Origin: an uncultured Alphaproteobacteria bacterium
GTDB taxonomy: Bacteria; Pseudomonadota; Alphaproteobacteria; Rickettsiales; UBA1997
Assembly: GCA_903898475.1 (NCBI GenBank)
Contig: CAIUFU010000162.1
Location: 1-6,597, forward strand
DNA: 6,597 bases
Direction of reading: 5' to 3'
A model generated the notes under the pieces. The model was not told where the DNA came from. It was given only the letters and a program-made list of their open reading frames with translations, and ran no database searches. Made by a program: the position numbers and the translations under genes. The stretch's first letter is position 1. Every line of letters begins with the position of its first letter. Shown here in pieces: positions 1-5,485 of this stretch.

Positions 1-813
1 AGGTGGCAAGCCGTAAATGTGGTAGGTGTTGAAAGGTGAGTTATTTTGGATATCGCTAATTCTGATTGGTCTTTCCAAAGATTTATCGCCAAAGGTGAAG
101 GAATAAATGATGGTTGGATCTGATTGCAGCTTCATGCCTTTGCGTAAGCGGTTAACAAATACGGAAGCGACTTTTGGTCTTTCTGATTCGATGCCGGTTT
201 CTTTTTCAACGATTGAGGCAAGCACCAAAGCTTCTTCTTTGGTTTTAACCGGAATGGTTAAATCACGCTTTTCCCAAAGTTCGTTAATAGCTCGTTGCAT
301 GGCGTCTTGCATGCGTTTAACTACACCAACTTTAGTGTCATTGTAAGAATAGAAATAAGTTTCAGGAAGTAGGCTGCCTTCTTTAATGCGTTCAGGAAGT
401 TGTCCGATCAAGCCATTAGCGTGATCGATGGCATAAAGAGCGCTGTTGCTGGAAAGGCCTTCAGCCACGGTAACTTTACGAAAGAAGATATTACCTTTCG
501 TCATTTTATGGAGGATCTTGTAGTAAGAGATGTTTTTTTCGAAGAAATATTCGCCGTAACGAACTTTTGGATCTAGGCCTTTAATTAGCTGAGCAATGTA
601 AAGAAAGGCAGTTGGGTTTTTAACGATTTTGTCGTTATGTAGTTTTTCAACAACTTCACGTAGCGTCATGCCGCTTTCAATGATGAATCTTTTATCATCG
701 CGATGATAGCTGTTAGGCGCGTTAAAATACATAATCACGCTAAGCAGCAAAAGCAGATAACAAAAAACTACAGCAGAGAAACCGGCGCAGATGGTGAAGA
801 GTCTTTTTTTCAT
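1..813 (-). CDS. mltG: Endolytic peptidoglycan transglycosylase MltG (YceG family), C-terminus cut off by the window edge
   Basis: By family, this is a membrane-anchored lytic transglycosylase that cleaves nascent peptidoglycan strands from the periplasmic side and so helps set glycan chain length. The 271 visible residues begin MKKRLF. A single hydrophobic anchor covers about residues 7-30, and a LysM-like region about 43-105 (FIIESGMTLREVVEKL). The catalytic YceG domain follows. The signature LASIVEKETG at 198-207 carries the conserved glutamate, Glu203 by analogy with the E. coli enzyme. It is followed by ERPKVASVFVNRL, GMKLQSDPTIIY (226-237) and FNTYHIYGLPP (261-271). The reading frame is open to base 1, so probably only several tens of residues are missing. 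The start ATG is one base after the fabF stop (TAG-C-ATG) with no Shine-Dalgarno sequence, which suggests translation coupled to fabF. Its first codons contain a run of seven A, a possible slippage or sequencing-error spot, but the frame is intact. Confidence 0.95.
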   Translation of the reverse strand, partial: MKKRLFTICAGFSAVVFCYLLLLLSVIMYFNAPNSYHRDDKRFIIESGMTLREVVEKLHNDKIVKNPTAFLYIAQLIKGLDPKVRYGEYFFEKNISYYKILHKMTKGNIFFRKVTVAEGLSSNSALYAIDHANGLIGQLPERIKEGSLLPETYFYSYNDTKVGVVKRMQDAMQRAINELWEKRDLTIPVKTKEEALVLASIVEKETGIESERPKVASVFVNRLRKGMKLQSDPTIIYSFTFGDKSLERPIRISDIQNNSPFNTYHIYGLPP

Positions 814-814
814 G

Positions 815-2095
815 CTATGAAGGACGTTTTAAAACTAGACAAGCGTTGGTTCCGCCAAAGCCAAAGGAGTTAGACATGATAGCATCAATCTTTCTTTGCT
901 TGGCATGTTTTGCGACTAAATCAATGTCGCAGCCCTCAGATGGATCTTCCAAATTTAAGGTTGGAGGAGCGACATTATCGCGCATTGCCAAAATAGAGAA
1001 AATCGCTTCAATCGCGCCCGCCGCACCAAGAAGGTGACCAGTTGCTGATTTGGTTGAAGACATTGAAAGTTTATAAGAGTGATCGCCAAAAATTTTCTTA
1101 ACTGAGTTCACTTCAATTTCGTCACCAAGTGGTGTTGAAGTGCCGTGAGCATTGATGTAGTCAATATCTTCAGGATTCATTCCGGCATGTTTTAAAGCCA
1201 ATTTCATGGCGTAAGTTGAACCACGTCCGGTGCTTTCAGGAGCTGTAATGTGATAAGCGTCACCCGACATCCCGTAGCCGACAACTTCAGCGTAAATTTT
1301 GGCGCCGCGTTTTTTGGCATGTTCATATTCTTCCAAAACCACAACACCAGCTCCTTCACCCATTACGAAACCGTCGCGGGCTTTATCCCAAGGGCGAGAT
1401 CCGGCAGTAGGATTGTCATTGAAAGCTGTTGAAAGTGCGCGTAGTGCCGCAAAACCACCAACGCCAACTTCGCAAATTGCTGATTCAGCGCCGCCGGCAA
1501 TCATTACGTCAACGTCACCATATTCAATCATGCGAGCAGAATCGCCAATGGCATGAGTTCCTGAAGCACAAGCTGTAACCACGGCATGGTTTGGTCCCAT
1601 GTATCCGTGTTTAATTGAAATTTGTCCGGAAGCTAAATTGATCAAACTTGAAGGAATAAAGAATGGCGTGATTTTTTTCACACCTCTTTCTTTCATATGA
1701 ATAGTAGTTTTTTCGATGGCAGGAAGTCCACCAATGCCAGAACCCATCATGATTCCGGTGCGATATTTTTGTTCTTCGGTTTCGGCAATCCAGCCAGAAT
1801 CAGCAACTGCTTGATCTGCGGCAGCAACTGCGAAATGGATGAAGCGATCCATTTTTCTTTGCTCTTTTTGGTCAACGAAATTGTCGAGGTAAAAAAGATC
1901 AGGATTTGTGTCGCCTTCAGCGCCATATTTCACTTCGCCAGCAATTTTGCATGGGCAGTCAGTAGTGTCGAAAAGGCTGATTTTGCCAATTCCTGACTCG
2001 CCATTAATGAGTTTTTTCCAAGTGCCTTCAGCAGTTGCTGATAAAGGCGTCACGGCACCAATGCCGGTGACGACAACTCTTCTTTTTTGTATCAT
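815..2095 (-). CDS. fabF: Beta-ketoacyl-ACP synthase II (FabF, KAS II)
   Basis: A cytoplasmic condensing enzyme of type II fatty acid synthesis. It joins malonyl-ACP to a growing acyl-ACP with loss of CO2. At 426 residues it is slightly longer than the E. coli protein. The thiolase fold is complete: N-terminal RRVVVTGIGAVTPL (5-18), nucleophile Cys176 in VVTACASGTHAIG, His317 in NAHGTSTPLGD, Lys349 and His354 in SSTKSATGHLLGAAGA, and the C-terminal glycine loop SNSFGFGGTNACL (408-420). The Cys-His-His triad with lysine is typical of FabF. A short insertion near residues 58-76, before DQKEQRKMDRF, resembles alphaproteobacterial FabF. The start is ATG, and MIQKRRVVVTG matches the usual beginning of the family. 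No Shine-Dalgarno sequence precedes it; the upstream bases are pyrimidine-rich (ACTTCCCCC). The gene lies 78 bases after the glycosyltransferase gene and one base before mltG. acpP, the usual upstream neighbour, is absent here. Confidence 0.97.
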   Translation of the reverse strand: MIQKRRVVVTGIGAVTPLSATAEGTWKKLINGESGIGKISLFDTTDCPCKIAGEVKYGAEGDTNPDLFYLDNFVDQKEQRKMDRFIHFAVAAADQAVADSGWIAETEEQKYRTGIMMGSGIGGLPAIEKTTIHMKERGVKKITPFFIPSSLINLASGQISIKHGYMGPNHAVVTACASGTHAIGDSARMIEYGDVDVMIAGGAESAICEVGVGGFAALRALSTAFNDNPTAGSRPWDKARDGFVMGEGAGVVVLEEYEHAKKRGAKIYAEVVGYGMSGDAYHITAPESTGRGSTYAMKLALKHAGMNPEDIDYINAHGTSTPLGDEIEVNSVKKIFGDHSYKLSMSSTKSATGHLLGAAGAIEAIFSILAMRDNVAPPTLNLEDPSEGCDIDLVAKHAKQRKIDAIMSNSFGFGGTNACLVLKRPS

Positions 2096-2140
2096 TGTTT
2101 GGGGGAAGTTAAAGTTGAATGTGAGGTGTAATGGATGGGG

Positions 2141-2169
2141 ATTTAACGTAAGGCAAAATATTTTGGCAA
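2141..2169 (-). promoter_or_regulatory. Candidate sigma-70-type promoter for fabF-mltG
   Basis: Read on the minus strand, TTGCCA (2169-2164, 5 of 6 to the -35 consensus) is followed after 17 bases by TTAAAT (2146-2141, 4 of 6 to the -10 consensus). Transcription would start near 2134, giving fabF a leader of about 39 bases. This would let fabF-mltG be expressed apart from the glycosyltransferase gene upstream. AT-rich DNA produces such matches by chance, so this is a proposal from sequence only. Confidence 0.35.
2154..2165. repeat. Perfect 12-bp palindrome CAAAATATTTTG upstream of fabF
   Basis: CAAAATATTTTG is identical to its own reverse complement. One mismatched pair outside it is followed by another G/C pair. 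It lies in the 78-base gap between the glycosyltransferase gene and fabF, inside the spacer of the candidate fabF promoter and touching its -35 box. That is a plausible operator position. It has no loop and no T-run after it, so it does not look like an intrinsic terminator. Whether a protein binds it is unknown. Confidence 0.4.
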
Positions 2170-2173
2170 GATT

Positions 2174-2923
2174 TTATCTCTTCATCAACTTTCCTAGCAA
2201 AATAATTAACCGCCAAAAATTTCGCATGAGGCGTAATTTGCTGGCACCAAGTTTTTTTCCGTAATCGTAAGAAATGGCAATTTCATCAATACAACAATTG
2301 ATTCGGGCTAATTTTATTAAAAGCTCGCAAGTATAAGTAAATTCTGGCTCGGTGATGAATTGATTTTTCTTTTTGGCAAAAAGTTTTTTTAATTTCTCGG
2401 CTTTGTAAATGCGGTAACCGCTGGTGAAATCTTGCAATTTTTCGCCAGAAATTTTGCGCACTGAAAATAAGTTCTGCAGCAAAATAGAAATTGATTTGCT
2501 GATTAATTTTCGGCGTAGCGGAAAGTCAGCCATTACGCTGCTGCTGCAAAAACGCGATGCCACGAGCAAATCGAGATTATTTTTTTGAAAATACTCAATC
2601 ATTTCCGGAATCTGTTCGGGATTGTGAGTATTGTCGGCATCAAGAGAAATTATTAAATCATCATCAGCAGAATTTTCGATCACATCTAAAAAAAGTCTTT
2701 TAAAAGCTAGACCCAGACCTCTTTCATTTTTAAGTGGCAAAACTTTCACCGGATGAAATTTAGCAAAAGCTGAAAGCAGTTCAAAAGAGTCGTCTTTGCT
2801 GCCATCAAGGCAGGCGATTATTTCAAAGTCGGGATACGAAATTTGCATTTCGTGACTAATATTAACCAACAATTTTTTTAAATTTTGCGCTTCGTCTAAA
2901 GCGCAGAAAATGATTTTGATCAA
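2174..2923 (-). CDS. Family 2 glycosyltransferase, dolichol-phosphate mannosyltransferase-like (DPM1 type, no membrane domain)
   Basis: An inverting GT-A glycosyltransferase, probably moving a sugar from a nucleotide donor to a polyprenyl phosphate or another envelope acceptor. Donor and acceptor cannot be read from the sequence. The 249 residues show the GT2 order: beta-strand and loop IIFCALDEAQNL (4-15), nucleotide-binding CLDGSKDDS (38-46) with Asp40, RGLGLAFKRLF (68-78), metal-binding DAD (95-97) in SLDADNTHNPEQIPEMI, LLVASRF (119-125), DFTSGYRIYK (165-174) and FITEPEFTY (199-207). The last two motifs and a final GKKLGASKLRL are typical of the DPM1 subgroup. It ends after a short hydrophobic stretch (about 237-244), so it lacks the two-helix or GtrA-like membrane tail of some relatives. 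The start is TTG: an in-frame TAG lies 13 codons upstream, no ATG or GTG lies between, and the next ATG (residue 26) would remove the first strand. The gene is visibly more AT-rich than fabF: two 60-base lines (from 2341 and 2461) contain 19 and 21 G+C, against 28 and 35 in lines from 1201 and 1441. Confidence 0.85.
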   Translation of the reverse strand: MIKIIFCALDEAQNLKKLLVNISHEMQISYPDFEIIACLDGSKDDSFELLSAFAKFHPVKVLPLKNERGLGLAFKRLFLDVIENSADDDLIISLDADNTHNPEQIPEMIEYFQKNNLDLLVASRFCSSSVMADFPLRRKLISKSISILLQNLFSVRKISGEKLQDFTSGYRIYKAEKLKKLFAKKKNQFITEPEFTYTCELLIKLARINCCIDEIAISYDYGKKLGASKLRLMRNFWRLIILLGKLMKR

Positions 2924-2937
2924 AGTAAAATGAGTGT

Positions 2938-2966
2938 TTGAATTATCGATGAAAAAACTCTAAACT
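2938..2966 (+). promoter_or_regulatory. Candidate promoter for the rightward operon (sdhA-like to SDR)
   Basis: TTGAAT (2938-2943, 4 of 6 to consensus) and TAAACT (2961-2966, 4 of 6) are separated by exactly 17 bases. The predicted transcription start is near 2973, leaving a leader of about 30 bases before the GTG at 3003. The match is moderate. Support comes from position: this is the only non-coding DNA upstream of a set of overlapping genes. Confidence 0.35.
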
Positions 2967-2971
2967 GTGAA
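2942..2971 (-). promoter_or_regulatory. Candidate promoter for the leftward operon (glycosyltransferase-fabF-mltG)
   Basis: On the minus strand TTCACA (2971-2966, 5 of 6 to TTGACA) is followed after 18 bases by GATAAT (2947-2942, 5 of 6 to TATAAT). The predicted start is near 2935, only about 12 bases before the TTG start codon. This is the best promoter match I found in the window. It occupies almost the same DNA as the rightward candidate, so the two would compete for polymerase. Confidence 0.45.
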
Positions 2972-2973
2972 AT

Positions 2974-2994
2974 CCTAATTCTTAATTCCTAATT
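2974..2994 (+). repeat. Three tandem heptamers (CCTAATT / CTTAATT / CCTAATT) in the leader of the sdhA-like gene
   Basis: Three adjacent 7-base units, the first and third identical and the middle one differing at one base, are followed by TTTCCTAA, which runs directly into the GTG start at 3003. CCTAA therefore recurs at 2974, 2988 and 2998. The array fills nearly all of the predicted leader between the transcription start and the start codon. It contains no purine-rich ribosome-binding sequence. Confidence 0.6.
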
Positions 2995-3002
2995 TTTCCT
3001 AA

Positions 3003-4775
3003 GTGGATTTTAAAACTTCAAAACATCAATTCGACATTGTCATTATTGGCTCGGGCGGCGCTGGATTAATGGCGGCAATTTCGGCGATTAATTCTGGTGC
3101 TAAAAATATTGCGGTGATTAGCAAAGTGATTCCAACCAATAGTCACACGGTTGCAGCTAAAGGCGGAATCAATGCCGCGCTAAGCAATGTTCAAAATGAC
3201 AATTGGAAATGGCACGCTTACGACACGCTAAAAGGTGCCGATTATTTGGCAGATACCGACGCGGTTGAATTGCTTTGTCGCGAAGCTGAATCAGCAATTC
3301 TGGCGCTTGAAAGAATGGGCGTGGTTTTTTCACGCGACCAAAATGGCAAAATTGCCCAACGCGCTTACGGCGCTCAAACTACCAATTTTGGACAAGGTGA
3401 TTTGGCTTACCGCGCTTGCTATTCTAAAGACAAAACTGGTCACACAATTTTGCACACGCTTTACGAGCAGGCGTTAAAAAGCGGCGTAAAATTTTTCTCA
3501 GAATTTTTTGTTAGCGATCTTTTGATGACCGCGCAAAACCAATGCCAGGGATGCTTGGCGATTGATTTAAATTCTGGCGAGTTAGTAATTTTCGAAAGCA
3601 AAATCATCATTTTAGCAACTGGCGGCTACAGCCAAATTTATCACAACACCACCTCGTCATTAATTTGCAGCGGTGATGGATCGGCTTTAGTTTTCGAAGA
3701 AGGATTAGCGCTGCAAGATATGGAGTTTGTGCAATTTCATCCAACCGGAATTCATGGTAATGGATTTTTAATCACTGAAGCGGCGCGAGGCGAGGGTGGC
3801 TATTTGCTTAACTCGGAAGGCAAGCGTTTCATGGAAAAGTACGCGCCGAAAATGATGGAATTAGCATCGCGCGATGTAATTTCGCAAGCAATGGCATCGG
3901 AAATTCACGAGGGTCGCGGTGCTGGGAAAAACAAAAATTTTCTCCATTTAGATTTGCGCCACATTGATGACGAGGTGCTGAAAAATAAGCTTCCTGGAGT
4001 TGTTGAATTGGTAAAAAATTTTGGTCGTTTGGATGTAAAAAAAGATTTAATTCCCGTAGCTCCTTCCGCTCACTACACCATGGGAGGCATCCCAACAAAT
4101 TTGGATTGTATGGTGCTTGATGGTGAAAAAGAAGTTTTGGGATTAATGGCAATTGGTGAAACGGCTTGCGTTTCAGTGCATGGGGCGAATCGCTTGGGGT
4201 GCAATTCTCTGCTTGATTTAATTGTCTTTGGAAAAATCGCTGGAGAAAAAGCGGCGCAGAAAATTGTCGAAAAATCACAAGGCTTGGCGGAGAAAATTGC
4301 TGCAGAAAAAATTGAAAAACTAAAAGAAATTTTTGGCGCAAATTCAAATTTGAGCCTCTCTCAAATCAAACGCCAACTCCAAGAAAATAACGAAAAAAAT
4401 CTCGGTGTATTTCGCACAGAAGAATTGCTGAAAGAAGGTTTGCAAAAAACTTTTGCGCTTTTTGCAATTTTCAAAAACTACAAAATTACCAGCAAAAGCT
4501 TGGTCTGGAACGAAGAACTCATCGCTTATTTCGAGTTGAAGAATTTATTTTTAAACTCACTTGCCGCCAATTTTTCAGCGCTAAATCGTCGCGAAAGCCG
4601 CGGGGCGCATTATCGCTCTGACTTTGAAAAGCGTGACGATGAAAATTTTTGCGCCCACAGCCTCGTAAAAATGTCTGGCTTAGCAGAAACTAATCTGGAA
4701 TTTTCACTCAAAGCTGTAAGAAGCCTGTCAGAAACCCCCGAACTTAATCTCAACTTTCAAATCAGAAAATACTAA
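3003..4775 (+). CDS. sdhA: Succinate dehydrogenase/fumarate reductase-type flavoprotein subunit (SdhA-like), divergent
   Basis: By family, this is the FAD subunit that interconverts succinate and fumarate, normally bound to an iron-sulphur subunit (SdhB) and a membrane anchor. At 590 residues it has normal SdhA length. Domain order: FAD-binding DIVIIGSGGAGL (11-22); SHTVAAKGGI (47-56), whose His48 matches the covalent FAD attachment site; LATGGYSQIY (214-223); substrate-domain FVQFHPTG (242-249, His246); ITEAARGEGGYLLN (257-270, Glu259); ASRDV (288-292, proton-shuttle Arg290); APSAHYTMGGIPTN (353-366, His357); VHGANRLGCNSLLDLIVFG (392-410, Arg397). The helical C-terminal domain has ESRGAHYRSDFEKRDDENF (541-559). 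All expected catalytic residues are present. The start is GTG with a TAA codon directly before it, and the next ATG (residue 23) lies beyond the FAD glycines. Odd points are the absence of sdhB, sdhC or sdhD nearby, and substitutions beside the FAD histidine (Asn46 where Arg is usual, Lys53 where Gln is usual). L-aspartate oxidase (NadB) is the main alternative, less likely because of the SHT motif. It may be the cell's only SdhA or a paralogue. Confidence 0.85.
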   Translation: MDFKTSKHQFDIVIIGSGGAGLMAAISAINSGAKNIAVISKVIPTNSHTVAAKGGINAALSNVQNDNWKWHAYDTLKGADYLADTDAVELLCREAESAILALERMGVVFSRDQNGKIAQRAYGAQTTNFGQGDLAYRACYSKDKTGHTILHTLYEQALKSGVKFFSEFFVSDLLMTAQNQCQGCLAIDLNSGELVIFESKIIILATGGYSQIYHNTTSSLICSGDGSALVFEEGLALQDMEFVQFHPTGIHGNGFLITEAARGEGGYLLNSEGKRFMEKYAPKMMELASRDVISQAMASEIHEGRGAGKNKNFLHLDLRHIDDEVLKNKLPGVVELVKNFGRLDVKKDLIPVAPSAHYTMGGIPTNLDCMVLDGEKEVLGLMAIGETACVSVHGANRLGCNSLLDLIVFGKIAGEKAAQKIVEKSQGLAEKIAAEKIEKLKEIFGANSNLSLSQIKRQLQENNEKNLGVFRTEELLKEGLQKTFALFAIFKNYKITSKSLVWNEELIAYFELKNLFLNSLAANFSALNRRESRGAHYRSDFEKRDDENFCAHSLVKMSGLAETNLEFSLKAVRSLSETPELNLNFQIRKY

Positions 4776-5485
4776 TGCGATATAGTGCAAATTTAAACGT
4801 CATCATTAAAGCCATTGAAAAAGCTACTGCGCACATGTCGCGCGACTTTAACGAGTTGGAGCATTTGCAATCAAATCCGGCATCATCTAGTCGGTTTGCA
4901 ACATCTTGCTACAATCGTGTGCGTCAAATTTTAGCTGACGATCTTTCAAAATTTAGACCCGATTACAATCTGATTTTTTCTGACGGGCAAAATATTATTC
5001 GCAGTAAAGATGCGGAATATTCTTACGTGATTTTTCCAATTGATGGTTTCGAAAACCTAACGCGCTCAAACCCTGATTTTACTGTTGCCGTAGCACTTGA
5101 ACATCGCAGTGAAAATGGCGAAAAAGAATCAATTTCAGTTGCGATTAGCAAAATTTTCGGCAGCGAAACTTACTACTGCGAGAAAGGTTTTGGTGCTTAC
5201 ATGAATAACCGCCGCATCCGCGTTTCTAAAAGAGCGGGAAGCGATATTCCGGTAATTGCCAGTGAAGATCAAAACATGCTTACTGAAAAAATGGGCGACA
5301 AAAAATTCTCAATGCGCACCTACGGCTGCAGAACTTTGGATGTGGCTTATATCGCAGCATCACGCCTTGAAATGGCCTTATTCAAAAAGAAAAATTACGA
5401 ATTATTGAGACCATTTTTGCTGCTAGTGCGTGAAGCCGGCGGCAAAACTTCAGAAGAAGAAAAATTCATTTTAGCGAGCAATTAA
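4775..5485 (+). CDS. Inositol-monophosphatase-family protein (SuhB-like fold), probably catalytically inactive
   Basis: This has the sugar-phosphatase fold of IMPase/SuhB in 236 residues, slightly short for the family. Family landmarks in order: an N-terminal helix ending in FNELEHL (35-41), VIFPIDGFENL (85-95) in the place of the metal motif DPxDGTxNF, DFTVAVALEHR (101-111), YCEKGFGAYMNNRRIRVS (144-161), GCRTLDVAYIAASRLEMALF (184-203) and LLLVREAGGKT (215-225). Key residues are changed. The first Asp of DPxDGT is Phe87 and the Thr is Phe92, with only Asp90 kept. The catalytic Glu pair aligns with Ser69-Asp70. The C-terminal Trp-Asp is Tyr208-Glu209. These positions normally hold Mg2+ and activate water, so phosphatase activity is doubtful, although the scaffold and reading frame are intact. 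The start ATG overlaps the preceding stop (TAATG), and the stop overlaps the obg ATG in the same way. E. coli SuhB has a non-enzymatic role in rRNA antitermination; a similar role here is only a guess. Confidence 0.8.
   Translation: MRYSANLNVIIKAIEKATAHMSRDFNELEHLQSNPASSSRFATSCYNRVRQILADDLSKFRPDYNLIFSDGQNIIRSKDAEYSYVIFPIDGFENLTRSNPDFTVAVALEHRSENGEKESISVAISKIFGSETYYCEKGFGAYMNNRRIRVSKRAGSDIPVIASEDQNMLTEKMGDKKFSMRTYGCRTLDVAYIAASRLEMALFKKKNYELLRPFLLLVREAGGKTSEEEKFILASN

Noticed and set aside
107..346. 79-codon open frame on the plus strand at the left end
   Set aside because: It is antisense to mltG, whose frame is open across the whole stretch and contains the IVEKET motif.
801..810. T-run in the plus strand read as a terminator
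   Set aside because: It encodes the Lys-Lys-Arg codons at the start of mltG and has no stem before it.
2154..2165. Palindrome as an intrinsic terminator of the glycosyltransferase gene
   Set aside because: The stem is almost pure A/T with no loop and no following T-run on the minus strand.
1250..2264. Several open frames of 60-118 codons on the plus strand across fabF and its upstream gap
   Set aside because: They lie opposite fabF, whose frame carries all family motifs; none has a domain or its own promoter.
2924..3002. Small RNA or riboswitch in the divergent intergenic region
   Set aside because: It is only 79 bases, AT-rich, has no evident stable stem, and is accounted for by promoter candidates and the heptamer array.
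3829..4347. 172-codon open frame on the minus strand inside the SdhA-like gene
   Set aside because: It is antisense to conserved SdhA catalytic motifs; its translation is rich in Phe, Gln, Pro and Leu with no recognisable domain.
3003..4775. L-aspartate oxidase (NadB) as the identity of the flavoprotein
   Set aside because: The SHT motif with the FAD-attachment histidine, the FVQFHPTG and VHGANRLGCNSLLDLIVFG segments and the C-terminal ESRGAHYRSDF-RDDENF region fit SdhA better, and no nadA or nadC is nearby.
4775..5485. Frameshift or pseudogene as the explanation for the missing IMPase motifs
   Set aside because: Family motifs before and after each altered site stay in one frame, there is no stop, and the overlaps with both neighbours are exact.
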